Origin: Paralvinella palmiformis | Taxonomy: Eukaryota > Annelida > Polychaeta > Terebellida > Alvinellidae | Direction: 5' to 3' | NCBI GenBank assembly: GCA_025642065.1 | Contig: JAODUP010000417.1 | Location: 421,001-485,000, forward strand | Length of the DNA: 64,000 nucleotides | In this document: one piece after another, positions 40,390-51,774 of the stretch | Numbering within the stretch: the stretch's first letter is position 1 | How the letters are laid out: every line of letters begins with the position of its first letter | Translations under genes and position numbers: made by a program | The notes under the pieces: model-generated | Databases searched by the model: none | What the model saw: only the letters and a program-made list of their open reading frames with translations | Told to the model about the DNA's origin: nothing

Positions 40390-42450
40390 CTTGTGTTTAA
40401 TCTATAATCATAGTGGTAGTCATATTATTCTCATCATATATACATTTTCACATTATGATTACGATATATAGCTTATTTAAATATGTAAGTGTGTGACAAA
40501 TGCAACCTTGGAATTTAAGAGAATGACGCATTGGAATAACTTCTGGTGGCTACGGGTAGTCACGTATGTGACATTTTGCGGAGCACATGCTGGAGAACGT
40601 GCACATCTGTGTGTGTGTGTATGTGCGTGTGTGCATGTGTGTGTGTGTGTGTGTTGATTCGTAAGTGATTCGTTGGATGGCAGAGTTAGCACGCGCACAT
40701 ATGTATTATCCAACACTCCGAACCAGACATACTTATATGATGTTATGCTACACATAACAATGAACGACTAAATCTACTGCTGGTTCAATTTTCTTTAAGT
40801 ACAAATGACCAATTTGCCGATTGCGGGATTCAAAACGGATATTCAACTAAGCATACACTCAAGACACTTTCGTTTTTAATTCCTGATGTATATCACAATA
40901 TTCAGCACATCACTGGTGAAGCGTGTAAACCGCTCGTCCAATGTCATATCATTTCCAATGTATTTAGTCTATGGCCGTAGGACCCTTGATGCTAATATGC
41001 TTACAACTGAGAGACCGGTATTATGCTGCCTGATTAACAACACAGACTGGATACGGGCCAACATGATACACTCGATCTACTTCGTTTACATTTGCTATTC
41101 ATTCAGCTCTAACCACGATATTACGGTCCGTGCTACTGTTTGAATGCACAAACCGGAGAAAAAATGGAAGAAAAGGAGACTGAAAGGGATAACCGTTTGA
41201 AAACAAAAGGAATAACCTTAGCTAATTAAATCATCTTAGAGAATAATTAATAATCATGTGTAGTCTAATAAAACAAAGACAATGGCGAAGTTAGGGGCCA
41301 CAATCATACCATACTCACCATGTATATGTATACAACCGAAACTATAAATGGACACAGGTAAGAGAGAATATTTATATACACGCCATTTTAATCATGAGGA
41401 CACTTGACGATGTCAACTAGTAACTGACAACTAGCCGCATGCAAAGGTCAACAAAGGTCGTGTCACGTGGTAATTGACAGCTACCAGTATAATCGACGTA
41501 ATGTCAACAAAGGTCATGTCAGGTAGTAATTGACAGCTAGCAGTACGACCGACCTAATGTCAACAAAGGTTGTGTCAACTAGAAATTGACAATTAGCAAT
41601 GAACTCAACGTAATGTCAACCAAGGTGGTGCCAACTAGTAATTGGCTATTAGCGATATGATGGAGATAATGTCAACAAGGCCATTTACTTGGGTACATCA
41701 TGGTGTAAATAATCTGCACGTGAGCATCGCTAACGATAATTTGACACGCCGAATATCTTAGCCCTAGCACTGAGAGATCAGAATTATTATGGTTATAGCT
41801 CGTATATCAGCATGAATGGCTACCAGTGGCTGACATTCAATCACCGGATAGTCCCATTACATGGCACCTCCCGGCTACCGTACAATAGCCATTAACGGAA
41901 ATAGATTGTTATATCACGTGCTGTGTGCGCTTACTTCCGACTTGCGCGGCAAACTCAATCGGTGTGGCGCTATCGTAGACGTCACTCGGCGATATGCTCG
42001 ATACCATCGCGTGACCTCAACGAGTAGTTAATATTTAGTGTCATTTCCAGTCCAGTGTTTGCGCAAACCTGGAACAATATGGTACACCCTCTGGATTTGT
42101 CGATTGTAAAGAAAGGTTGTGACTTGGTCTGGAGTTTACGACGTTTGTCATATGTCGACGTTTTTCCCCATTCTAATAATAGCTCTTTCGATTAACAAAC
42201 TTACGACATAATAATCGACCATACATTATTATGTCATCAATAAATAATTAACAACAGATAAATATAATATTTTAATTGAAAATTAAATATTTTAATATAC
42301 GGGTTCACTCGTCTACCCATGATAGCAGCTGTGATAGTAAATATATTGACAGAGATTACATAGGATGGTACTAAAAACACATACGTATATGGATTAGAAA
42401 TGCTAATGAATATACGTATTCGCGAACGCACACACATACACACGCAGACG

Positions 42451-42495
<45 letters not shown>

Positions 42496-43535
42496 ACACT
42501 GTTCACAAAAGTAAAATCCCTTTTTTATTATAGTAATATCCTTATATAATTTAATAATCAAATCGTGGTATCTCGATATTAATATTCATTTCAGGTCATA
42601 GAGTGCTTGAGTTAATTCACATCCGCAGAAAAGATTAATTTGTTTATTCAACTGTTCAAAAGAAATATGTTTCGACTCGGAGTAGGTCGAGGGTTCGCGT
42701 ATGCAGGTCAGTGCGCTGTGATGTTGTTCTATATCTTCTATATCTTGACTTTTTCTGATATAATCTTATCGCCTTGATGCGTATTTAGAATTGTATTATT
42801 GCTATGCGCTTTTATGTGGCCATTTTTCTAGAGCGTTCACCTATTAAATACTTATATTGAGCTCCAAAGCTGATCGAGCGTGACTAGGCTGATTGTTTAT
42901 TCGGGCAGCATTGTCATATTGATATTGTGATTGGAATGTTTTGAATGACATTCAAGTATCAACCATATTCGGGTATAGAATGAATATACATGAGTGTACT
43001 CACGCTCTCATTCCCACTCATACACACTAATGCACACATATATGGGAGAAGGGGTATCGTTCACCTGTATGTTGGGATGGACTCAAGTTTAATGAATAAA
43101 AGGTAACTTAAAGTCGTGGAATTGTGTGGATCATGGGATTTTGTAAATATGACAGCCCATACTCCTGGTGGTTTTATCGGATACCCGAAACCATTACTTT
43201 GAACATTTAGCTGAATATAACGTTATTATACTATGAGAACTCAAAGAAATCAAGGTTTGTGCGATATTAGAATTGCATCCAGAAATATCAAATCAGCAAG
43301 AAAAAAGATCAATGGAAGTCTTCCCGATTTTAAAATTTAAGAAACCTACTCAGGTGTAGATAACCCATGATTAAATTTAATTAAATGTTTTTAAAAACCT
43401 TAAATGATTTTCTTCGAGGCCAGTAACATTGTAAGTGAATGACATTTGTGTAGCATAATTGATGGCGCGAGGGGCCGCTATCCTCTACTACCAGGTTTCA
43501 AGTCGTGGTTTCTCTCTTTCTCGCTCTCTCGTTCT

Positions 43536-43582
<47 letters not shown>

Positions 43583-44097
43583 GGGGGGGCGTTAGGTCCT
43601 TCATTCCACTTCACTGTATTGAGAGATCGTTCCGTTTATTTAGGCTACCATTTGTATAAAAGTCGTAAAATGATATAATGCTACATTTGATCAGGGAAAG
43701 ATGACCTGTTTTGACAATAGGCTTGCCTCAGACACCTTAACACCCTTGCTTGCCGAATCTGTCACAAGAGTCTAAATATTGGATTGTACTAATACTATTC
43801 GGCTAGGATTTAACATGTGAATGGGCCTCGGATCGAGCTCAATAAATATTCCCGCTTTAATGGTACGAATTCGGCTTAGATGGGGACAAAATATTGGGGA
43901 ACCTTTAACCCATAATAACTATTCATCAAACCGCATAGAATTGTTGTTTATCGCAACCTGTAGTTTAATAACATCTATGCCCGATACTGTTGGGAATCTG
44001 TTCCATGGTGAGTAGCAATCAGACCGAAAAGTTTATTTGTATAAATGGATGGTCCGGATCCGCTCTATACTGTACTGTATTTAATAACTATGTACTA

Positions 44098-44131
<34 letters not shown>

Positions 44132-44655
44132 AGAGACACATGTCTACGCACACATGATACACGGCTTTAAGTTATTTTCGTTGTCATTTTCTCTCAACAG
44201 TGATAAAATACGACAACATTCCAAGTATTAGTCTACGGCTAGCAATAACATATATCTCTTTGCGGGTTCTCAATGCCAAAAACAAAACTCATAAATAATG
44301 ATTTGTAACGTTAAGACAAATCCCGAGAGAGACATATAACGTGCCTTTCTCGACTTTTACCCACCAAAAAAATAATGGGAAAAATTCTAGAATATCTATA
44401 TCTCTATTTTTACAGATCTAGATGTGGGAGATGAAGTCCAACTTTTGTGACCGAAGTGTGTATTCCTTACACTAAAGAGAAACAACAAAAAAGAAACGCG
44501 AATGATTCGCTTACCTGTTTTTCGTATACTGGAAGACTGCTGTTATCATCTGGATACTCCTGGGATGTGTCTCCGACTGAAGGGTTCAGCTGGATGAGGA
44601 GGACGAAGAGTATGAGGGCGAACATCGACTGGTGCCGCAAACTGGAGAAGTCCAT
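28384..44655 (-). CDS. CCN: CCN-family matricellular protein, complete gene
   Basis: This is a secreted, cysteine-rich extracellular-matrix signalling protein of the CTGF/CYR61/NOV family. Family members bind integrins, heparan sulfate, and BMP/TGF-beta or IGF ligands through four modules. Joined exons are 44515-44655, 32726-33002, 32208-32468, 31120-31292, then either 29249-29488 or 28384-28632. All visible junctions are GT-AG with matching phases (0, 1, 1, 0). The product is 363 residues (upstream last exon) or 366 residues (downstream last exon), the usual CCN length. Module order is signal peptide, IGFBP, VWC, TSP1, CT, one exon each, as in vertebrate CCN genes. Introns are about 11.5 kb, 257 bp, 915 bp and 1.6 or 2.5 kb. 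Oddities are two alternative CT exons and a microsatellite at the start of the IGFBP exon. I cannot assign it to a vertebrate paralogue; a single ancestral-type CCN gene is likely. Confidence 0.93.
28856..28961. repeat. (TA)n and (GT)n between the two CCN CT exons
   Basis: TA run, a short GC-rich spacer, then about 46 bases of GT. It lies in the interval separating exon 5B from exon 5A. Confidence 0.95.
29202..29248 (-). promoter_or_regulatory. Post-stop segment of exon 5A with hairpin and splice donor
   Basis: After the exon 5A stop, 45 bases run to GCAG|GTAATG, a reasonable donor. The segment contains the inverted pair ACTAGC / GCTAGT with a 5-base loop. If used, the donor would join 5A to the exon 5B acceptor, making 5B 3' UTR. 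Inference only. Confidence 0.35.
29249..29488 (-). CDS. CCN: CCN exon 5A: alternative C-terminal cystine knot, upstream copy
   Basis: This is a full CT (CTCK) module of 79 residues plus TAA, entered through acceptor CACTTTCAG in phase 0. All ten cystine-knot cysteines are present, in HWC, DGC, KYC, ATC, RCC, FEC, KNC, VC and REC. Hallmarks are [15 protein letters not shown] and KFMWIKNC. Compared with copy 5B it is about 45 percent identical by eye. It has an acidic stretch ([11 protein letters not shown]) where 5B is strongly basic, carries an N-glycosylation sequon (NST), and ends at ECH. No AATAAA or ATTAAA appears on this strand between its stop and exon 5B. A plausible donor (GCAG|GTAATG) lies 45 bases after the stop, so it may be spliced onward rather than polyadenylated locally. 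Confidence 0.9.
   Translation of the reverse strand, partial: TGHWCKNTWRNSTSIHFVIDGCRSVKDYRPKYCATCKKHRCCYPEHSETREMEFECTGRVKYRVEKFMWIKNCVCRECH
30879..30935. repeat. (TA)n in CCN intron 4
   Basis: Flanked by TTAA/AATTAAT-rich sequence from about 30380 to 31060. Confidence 0.95.
31120..31292 (-). CDS. CCN: CCN exon 4: thrombospondin type-1 module
   Basis: The 173-base exon encodes a TSP1 repeat of the CCN type: [19 protein letters not shown], then [12 protein letters not shown], then [10 protein letters not shown]. The WSACSQTCG core and the RVTNDN motif are family hallmarks, and in CCN proteins this module contacts integrins, LRP and sulfated glycans. The acceptor is ATCTATCATAG, phase 1, and the donor is TTG|GTGAGTGAG at 31120, phase 0. 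Because the donor is in phase 0, either downstream CT exon can follow without a frameshift. The open frame continues upstream into intron 3 as Tyr-Ile and Cys-Met runs from a (TA)n and TACA microsatellite; that extension is not coding. Confidence 0.96.
31406..31500. repeat. (TA)n and TACA repeats in CCN intron 3
   Basis: TA run to about 31456, then TACA and CATG steps. Produces false minus-strand frames that run into exon 4. Confidence 0.95.
31847..32036 (+). mobile_element. SINE in CCN intron 3, antisense to the gene
   Basis: A near-complete type 1 copy with GGTCTAGCGGTAGC as A box and TTTTCGAATCATGG as decayed B box. A 14-bp target duplication begins CTCTATAG (31833-31846 and 32037-32050, two mismatches). 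It lies between the VWC and TSP1 exons, on the opposite strand. Confidence 0.85.
32208..32468 (-). CDS. CCN: CCN exon 3: von Willebrand factor C module
   Basis: This 261-base exon encodes a VWC (chordin-like) module that in CCN proteins binds BMP/TGF-beta family ligands. Visible hallmarks are [29 protein letters not shown], and the closing CCREWVCP. A sequon (NCS) sits just after FKL. The acceptor reads CTCTTCAG and the donor GTAAGTATA; two bases complete the split Ala codon from exon 2 and one base (A) is passed on to exon 4, where it makes Asn. The exon ends with a Pro-rich hinge ([12 protein letters not shown]), matching the protease-sensitive hinge between VWC and TSP1 in vertebrate CCN proteins. 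A (TA)n tract begins about 20 bases upstream of the acceptor, in intron 2. Confidence 0.95.
32488..32648. repeat. Two (TA)n tracts in CCN intron 2
   Basis: Tracts at 32488-32541 and 32600-32648; the first begins 20 bases upstream of the VWC exon. Confidence 0.95.
32726..33002 (-). CDS. CCN: CCN exon 2: IGFBP module, preceded by an in-frame (TA)n tract
   Basis: The IGFBP-like module is clear: a cysteine series beginning [10 protein letters not shown], the family hallmark [17 protein letters not shown], and a KGLYCDFKF segment matching the usual KGLFCDF. The exon ends CGA G at 32726 with donor GTAAGC, phase 1. Its 5' edge is the doubtful part. No AG lies between the (TA)n tract (32937-32981) and the first module cysteine. 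The nearest AG is a weak acceptor ending TTCGTCAG, so the exon would start at 33002. That start is in phase 0, which matches exon 1, and gives 277 bases. The module would then be preceded by ETKNVYK and fifteen alternating Tyr/Ile residues. If splicing instead uses a non-AG site inside the repeat, those residues disappear. The domain call is near certain; the start is about 40 percent likely. Confidence 0.85.
32937..33114. repeat. Two (TA)n tracts at the 5' edge of CCN exon 2
   Basis: The first tract (32937-32981) directly abuts the IGFBP coding sequence and may itself be translated. The second (33070-33114) is intronic. Confidence 0.95.
34866..35015 (-). mobile_element. tRNA-derived SINE, type 2
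   Basis: Read on the minus strand, it starts GGGCGTCTCCATGGCCTAAC and has a B box of a second type (GGTTAAAACCCCGTCCGGG). It then shares the body TAGCCTACCTTGTGCACAAA with type 1. It lies in CCN intron 1 in the same orientation as the gene. Confidence 0.8.
35841..36072. repeat. (ACTC)n tetranucleotide array, about 230 bp
   Basis: Almost pure repeat with a one-base slip near 35935. It yields a translated Leu-Thr-His-Ser frame that is not a gene. Located in CCN intron 1. Decayed repeat units continue to about 36125. Confidence 0.97.
37830..37933. repeat. (TA)n plus long (GT)n
   Basis: About 24 bases of TA directly joined to about 80 bases of pure GT, in CCN intron 1. Confidence 0.97.
41411..41684. 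repeat. 56-bp minisatellite in CCN intron 1
   Basis: Five units start at 41411 (50 bases), 41461, 41517, 41573 and 41629 (56 bases each). Units carry TGTCA and TGACA in inverted pairing about 9 bases apart, and AATGTCAACAAAGGT near the end. Confidence 0.9.
43459..43675 (+). mobile_element. SINE relic interrupted by microsatellites
   Basis: The 3' body is recognisable in decayed form (TTTATTTAGGCTACCATTTG then AAAAGTCGTAAAA). A possible head at 43470-43500 is split from it by CT, TA and GT repeats. Lies in CCN intron 1. Confidence 0.45.
44515..44655 (-). CDS. CCN: CCN exon 1: signal peptide
   Basis: The exon encodes 47 residues beginning [10 protein letters not shown], then a hydrophobic core ([13 protein letters not shown]), then a small-residue region (NPSVG) suited to signal peptidase, then an acidic linker (DTSQEYPDD) with one N-glycosylation sequon (NSS). 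The exon closes on CAG at 44515, followed by a donor reading GTAAGC, phase 0. I chose the ATG at 44655 because it has G at -3 and G at +4 and places the hydrophobic core about ten residues in. An alternative Met lies ten residues downstream. The frame stays open upstream to an ATG at 44862, but that would bury the signal sequence. The spliced linkage to the IGFBP exon, 11.5 kb away, is inferred from phase, order and the lack of any other candidate. Confidence 0.75.
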
Positions 44656-44659
44656 CCCG

Positions 44660-46224
44660 GAGCGATAGGCCCATAGAGATGTGAAAACTGCGCGTTGACT
44701 AAACGCACACCGTTCGCGCAAACGATCCATAATGGCTATCATTAGTCCCGGTAATATCCCCGTCGTCGTGGCCTTATCCCACGGCGGTTCTATGGCAATA
44801 AGACGTATCCCAAGGGATCCAGTCAGCGGCAGCAGATATCGAAAGCGAAGGTCATTGATCACCGAATATCATCGGATGAGGGAAGCCTGAAGCAATCCTT
44901 CCGGGAGAGAACTGCTGCTTTGAAATCATTGCCTGTTCAATGGTAGACGACGAACTGACTGGAATTAGATCCAGGAATCTTAGATGCTCCCCTATTCGAA
45001 AGAAGACTCTCACGCAATAGACTCCTGATTGTAACGTGAATGTTGGATCTCGGAGTTCTGACGAGGATTAACTGCCACAGTTCTTCGTGAACTTGTTGTC
45101 GTAATTATCGCCACAAGCTATCCCACAGACGGCCGCATCGAGACTGACCTCTGGCGGAGAACGGCATAACTAAGCTATTTTCCTTAGACCGATCACGACT
45201 TACGAACTTCTACGAACTTAGACCCCGACGGGGTGCAGCTTCGACCACCGGCGAAGGTCCACTTGATTGGGCGACGAGTTATCCGGAAGGCTCGATCGTA
45301 GATCCAGAACCGACAACGCATCATCCCGATGTCCCGTTCGTAGATCACTCCCGCTCACCAGCCATCGCGGCGGGCCTTCATAAGAAACGATGCTAATCTG
45401 ACGGCGAGGCGTAGTATCCTGACACGCTAACAACGAGTTAACCGTATCCAGATGAGCGGGCGAATGCAAACAGACACCAGATCCGCTTATAAACAGAGCC
45501 CGGACGATTGACGCGCTATAATCAACCGCTTCTGGCCGAATTTACGTCTTTGGACAGCGTAATGCGATTGGCAGACGCAGAGGCAACGTGCGGAACTGAC
45601 TTGTTTATCCTATACTACGATGCGAATGTGTGACCGTGATTAGATCAGGAGAAACGCGTAACTGTCAACAACGGGAAACACTAAACACCATAATTCCGTG
45701 AATTGACGCGGAAAACGAATAAATACCGAACGCCGGATGTTGTTTATTCCTTCTCCTGTTTTTTTTCTTCTCCGGCGGGGCTTTCCGTCACATGGACTTA
45801 TCGTCCCTTCGTCGTATTTACCTAGTGACAGATCTAATTAATTGGAACCGTCTCCAGCGATAAACGGAACTGTCGAAACTGTCGGTTATTAAATGATAGG
45901 TCTACGTCACACCCGACGACAGCTATTAGGGCGATCGTGTCGTGTTCCAGTTCAAGGACGCCGGTTTGTTATACATCGTCTGCGTAAAAGTGAAAACCGG
46001 AAATCTAATTCAGAGAGAGAGAGAGACACACAGATATACGAAGAGGGGGGGGGGGATTAAGAGAGAGACAGAACACTATTTAAGAAATATTAACAAAGAA
46101 AGCAATTGAAACATTAGGAAATAGTTCAGCCAAACCCACTCCTTCGGGCTACATCATTAATTTATTCCCAAAGTTTGAAAATACTCTTTTTGACAACACA
46201 CACGCACCCACACACGCGCGCACT

Positions 46225-46257
<33 letters not shown>

Positions 46258-47500
46258 ACACACACACACGCACGCACACACACATACTTCATATATAATT
46301 AACTTTTTACAGTCAACTCATCACTTTCATATTGATTCCTGATAGCTGTCTTTGATAAATGACAGATACTGGCCATTTGAATTTTGCTCTGTTGTGAAGG
46401 GGACGGAAACTTACCTTCAGGTACCCTTCGAAGCATATACTTATTACTATCGTATTTATGATATAAGGGACAATTTATGTGAAGCAAAATGTACACATGG
46501 TAACCCTACTCTGTTATCGTTGAGCAACCTACACAACACATTAACCCCCACATGCTAGCATATTGGTTTTACGTCTAAAACAGAACATCCGGTCTTTCGA
46601 GAGGTTTTTCATATCGTGTTCTATTAAGCACAGAAACCATCTATCGCGATGGCAATTTGTCAGCTCAGTAAGATCTCGCCGGCTAAACGGTGCTAAACGG
46701 GAATCGGCGAGACTTCGGGCGTCGACATAGCAGAAACCTTCACCAGTGGACCACGTCCTAATCACGTGTTATCAGTGACTTGTCTGAGGTCATCAGTTAT
46801 GTCGGTCTGCTACACGGCAGCCATAATGCCCTTCATCGATCACGTGGGCACGAGAGATGCCCAGGCCTCGCGATCAATGCTCGCGCATTATTTAATGTCG
46901 TCCTTCCGGAAGTGGTTTGGCAATCGGTGGCCTAGGTTGTGGCCGTTACCGGTCAACTTCCTCCGCGGGAACGATGACGTAATCGCCTTTAATTGCGATA
47001 GGTACGGCTCGCACACTCATCTGACGATGGAATCTCTAAGTCTGAAATCGTGATCAGAAAACATCAACCAGAGAGCGTCATTGGTGTCTCGGGAATTCAA
47101 TGGATTTGTAATAATCCGGGATGGAAGCAGAGGAAAAAGGTACTTCCGGTTTGTTTGATACGACAAAATGGCCGCTATAGCGGCGTGAGCCTTCCGCAGT
47201 TGAGAAACACTAACCATCGGAACTTCGCTGCCGACAAATGTCACGTGCTTGTCATGCTGATATGGAAGGCGCACGATCGACGAGCGGTTTCTCGCGATCG
47301 ATCGGAAATCAATCCAGAAGGGCGTGGCTGATGGCATCACGCGATCTCGATCAGTCACACCCTTATATCGCCCAAACGACGCCCACGAATTTCATGTTCA
47401 TTTCCGGAACAATCGGTAGCAGAATTCCGGATAAAAACGATTGCTACCCAATGTCAGACTGAATTAAGGTTGAATTATCATGTAAATAGTGTGCGCCGTG
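44660..47500. other. GC- and CpG-richer promoter side of the CCN gene
   Basis: CpG content rises visibly compared with the intron DNA, consistent with 5' UTR and upstream regulatory sequence. Several overlapping frames on both strands (45.2, 46.5-47.4 kb) look like by-products of the lower stop-codon density. Confidence 0.4.
45486..45493 (-). promoter_or_regulatory. Possible TATA element of the CCN gene
   Basis: TTTATAAG on the minus strand, in GC-rich surroundings, about 830 bases upstream of the chosen start codon. It would imply a 5' UTR of roughly 800 bases. No other clear core promoter was seen nearby. Weak evidence. Confidence 0.2.
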
Positions 47501-47714
47501 AGTGAGAGTGATTTCGTTTCGATGACCAAAGCGAATAGGTATTGCTCTCGTTTCGATGACTTAGTATATAAAACAAAAAGTCACATGGCTGTTGTGGCTG
47601 TTTTTCAACGACGATGTAAAGGTAGCGTGTGTTTGTTCGCTTACGCACGCATGCATTCATTTGTACATGCACATGTTTGTACGGTTCGTATATTAGATAA
47701 ATAGAAATATTAAT

Positions 47715-47821
47715 AGACGAATATATAGATAGATAGATAGATATATCGATAGATCGATAGATAGATAGACATACACAGATAGCAACCCCCTACCCCTACA
47801 CAGACACACATACCTCCCCTC

Positions 47822-47860
<39 letters not shown>
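47715..47860. repeat. (GATA)n and (CA)n block
   Basis: GATA/GATC repeats to about 47770, then CA-rich sequence with a pure CA run at about 47825-47859. Confidence 0.95.
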
Positions 47861-47862
<2 letters not shown>

Positions 47863-48631
47863 GAGATAGAGAGAAAGAGAGAGTATCCATATAAGGACCT
47901 GTTCTATTTAGATCATCCATTTTACATGTGTCTATCATCAGCCCCAAAATGCCAAAATCATCGGAAACCTTTTTTATAGTTAAATAATAAATTATCTCCA
48001 GCTTGATTGCTGAGCGTTATTATTTATCCATAGCATTTTAAGGTGAGCCTAAACACGAAGAACGTTATCAGCGAGAACTGTAGTATCCAACGATACAGAT
48101 ATTCTTGCACATCTGGTATCCTTGGGTTACCGTGTAAACAACATTTTAATATAGAAGTAGCCCGTCAACAACGTTGTTTACTCAACCGGAGCAATTAGGA
48201 CGTTATTGCTCGGCGATAATATGCAACTGGTTTTATTTCGAGAGCAATATAGATTTGTTTCGGAATAAGCCACATCAAACCAGCCGAAGTTTTAAATAGA
48301 ACGTGTATGTACCACGGCGGGTGGTGATGTAATATTGTCCCTGCAGGAACAAAACAATACCATATGCATTTTCTAGCACGACAACACCAAAGGAAAATTA
48401 GCAAAACATACGTTTGTGATGGAATATGGTCTACCACCGTGATAATTCATATAGAGAAGACACAGTACATTTACATGTCCGTCTGAGTCTGAAACTATGA
48501 CGCCTTCTATCGTATTAATAACGTTTGTATTATTGATCATAACTGAGTTAACAGGGTTTCATTCTGTTCTCGTCTATATTAAGAGGGTTAGTAATGCTGA
48601 TGTTAAGAATAACGAGTGTTACGCTTATGAC

Positions 48632-48637
<6 letters not shown>

Positions 48638-48684
<47 letters not shown>
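48638..48684. repeat. (TA)n microsatellite
   Basis: Pure TA run; (CAA)n follows at 48905-48934. Confidence 0.95.
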
Positions 48685-48686
<2 letters not shown>

Positions 48687-50165
48687 TAATATAAAAACTG
48701 GAAAAATAGTTCATGAAATTAAAATAAGAGTTTCGGGTAATACGCAATAAATAATTGGAGCCAATAATTAGCATGTCCCTCGGGATCGGGATCGGGAGAG
48801 TCGATTTTGTTTAAATGCCGATTCTGAACTATTGTAAGATGATGTAATGATAAAGTCCATAGATAAGTGGTACTGAATTAACAATACAGAATAAACAACA
48901 ACATCACCATCACCAACAACAACAACAACAACAACCAAATCAAAATACTAAAAATCAAAAGTCATCCTATACCCTGTTCTCGAACGCCGACTAAGTATAC
49001 AATCTGGATCTGAATTGCTAACAGCATGTTGAACATCCGGGATAGCTGCCACTATCTGTATTGAGTGTTTGTTACCTTTCTGATTTACATGGTACTGCGG
49101 TGGTCCAATGGATTGATGATGTGACTAAAAGATGTTGTTCCTGTAGATGATTTGAATTGAATAGAATGACTAAAGTACTCACAGTCTGCAATATCCTTAA
49201 CAGCATTTAAAATTGTTCTTACTTCATTACCAGTCTGTCAATTGCCTGTTATAAGTTTCTCAGATTGTATTAACTTTTGTTTTAACAGTTTGACGACCTC
49301 CTCTTTTCTAGATAACTATTTTTTGACAAAAGCCAACGCGTTTCCTTATGATGTTTACACTTTGATTAGCACATATCTATAACTTACTCGATTACTATGA
49401 AGCTGGTCTAATTAAAGACACATTTACAAACAAATTCTATGGTACACAAACACACATCGTCTTTGAATTTTAGATTTGTTTGCTATACTACATTAGGTGT
49501 CAACTAATAAGAAGCGATCTAGTTTTACCCATTGATGTAAATATTAATTATTAGCTGACTTATTGGTCTTTAAAACATTATCGTTTGTAATTGATGCATT
49601 TATAGTAAATAACTGTATTTATTTACTTTATAATTTTTACAAAGAACACTGTTAAAGTGTATTACATTTGCCTTTTGTTCTTAAAATGATTGCAACGTGG
49701 CACACATTAACGTATTATTAACTGTGATTGTTAGAATTCATTATTACTAATTATATGTACTAATCTCAACTGTTACTAGCAGACAGTGATGCGAAGGTAT
49801 CAACGCTAGGATATGGCATTACAATATCCTTCAGGAATATTGTCCAAATGAAATGTCTGCCATTAAGGACTACAGCACAAGTATAAGTATGATTCAAAAT
49901 GTCACATTATGGACTTATAGAAGATGCACACATTGAAACGTGTTTGGACTGGTTATAGTGTTGGCCCGACAGTAAGCTTTGTGACAAACGGAGAAGTATG
50001 ATACTCAAATATGCGTTAGAAATATGACGTTAAATTATGTACTTATGACACTTACCCGGGGGATTTCAGTTTGATTAAATATTCATTAGTATTTTAAGAC
50101 CTCCTTTTGATATGAACTACAGATGTCAGACAATACGTGTGGTTCTACACTATTAACGTTATGTG

Positions 50166-50187
50166 CTCTCTCTCTCTCTATCTTTCT

Positions 50188-50220
<33 letters not shown>

Positions 50221-50253
50221 AGTCACGTGCGCATGCACGGATATACACAGGCT

Positions 50254-50292
<39 letters not shown>

Positions 50293-50440
50293 CACTTACA
50301 GGCACGACACACACACACACACAAGTAGATAAACACATATCCCCCCCACACACACACACACATACAAACGAAAGCGTGCACACACACATACACACACACA
50401 CACTGCCGCCGCCACCACCAACAACAACAACATAATCAAC
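50166..50440. repeat. CT / CA / TA / CA compound block
   Basis: (CT)n, (CA)n, (TA)n at about 50257-50289, further CA runs, then CCG and CAA triplets. Frames on both strands are translated repeats. Confidence 0.95.
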
Positions 50441-51774
50441 GATACCGAATAAACAAACACACATACACCCACAAACAAGTGCCCGCGCACTTATTTGACG
50501 TAGATGGGGAAAATGAGCTAAATTATTTATGTAACTTAAGCCTATTAGCCATAAACCTTTAAATAGATGTTTTATAATTGAAATGCATTTATCGTACACT
50601 GCATGTATCATCATTACGACAAGTCCACAGACCATCAACATATATATATATATATATATATAATAGTAGCAGTATTATTAGCCACACCAACAACGTACTG
50701 CGCGTATATGGCACCTTGAAGTAAATTATGTTTCGTTCCACAATTAGCAGCACAGTTGCGGGCCACCGAAAATATTAGTTAGAAACAGTATATACCAATA
50801 GGAGTTTATACAATAACATTACAGAATAAACTACTAATACCTTAGACTACGGATGTCTAATATGACAACTGATTGCCCCCCGTCCATAAATAAAATGACA
50901 TAAAACTGAAATAAAATCAACAACAACAACAACAACACTACACAAATAATAAAAACAACAATGATATCAACAAAGTAAAATAAAACCCCAAGAAAGCCTT
51001 CATTTGTGGACGAAGCATACATCCTAAATGATGGCACTGAATCATGCCAAGGATCACAGGATTGGCGAGGTAAGTATCCTGGAGAGGTAGATCAGGATTT
51101 TACTCCGTAAGCTTCCGAGGTGCAGTCGGTGTCCGGGCGAATCACATCAGCCACGGGTAGGCTGATCTAGTTAGATATTTTTAATATTATTCTTGATTTG
51201 GAGGTTTTCCTATTTCTCTAAGGTCCAACTCAGTGTCGTATACTTTATTATGCGACACTTGTTATTTCTTTAACGGATGATTGATGTCTTATTTTGTTCG
51301 AGCGTCATTCATGTTATTTAGTTTTATTCCAGTTAATGGCTTTACCATCTCCGTAGAATGTCACGTTCTTTTAGTATTAGAAGTCTGACTATTGCCGATT
51401 CATGTATCCCAGGAAGTAATTGTAGTGTATTGAGACGATGTACCCGCGTACCTCTTAAATACCACTACGCCAATTTGCCTACCAACAGTGGAAGATTACA
51501 CGTATTGATACAAGTATGTTAGTACGCTAATCATGCGACTTAGTGGCCTTTAAATGCAATGCTAATACTATTTCTTTATAATATAAACTTATTATTTAAT
51601 TACTACTAGCACCTGAAGAAATGATAATAATGGCCGCAATGGCAGTTATTTTACGTCGCTTAGATACTTCAAATGAAGGAGACGCATGTGGTCTGTAATT
51701 TACTGCTTCACCACGGAGACTAATTCTAAATAAATTTAGAATTAACAATAGATGACATATTCGGTGAAGAAAGA

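Larger units (their letters stand above)
33003..44514 (-). other. CCN intron 1 (11.5 kb)
   Basis: No exon was recognised inside. It holds (TA)n tracts at about 33070-33114, 33988-34020, 37297-37352, 37830-37853, 40348-40384, 42452-42489 and 43538-43573, a long (GT)n at 37854-37933, the (ACTC)n array, a 56-bp minisatellite, and two SINE copies. Open frames here (for example near 37.5, 38.8 and 40.9 kb) are short, mutually overlapping and unrecognised. Confidence 0.6.
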
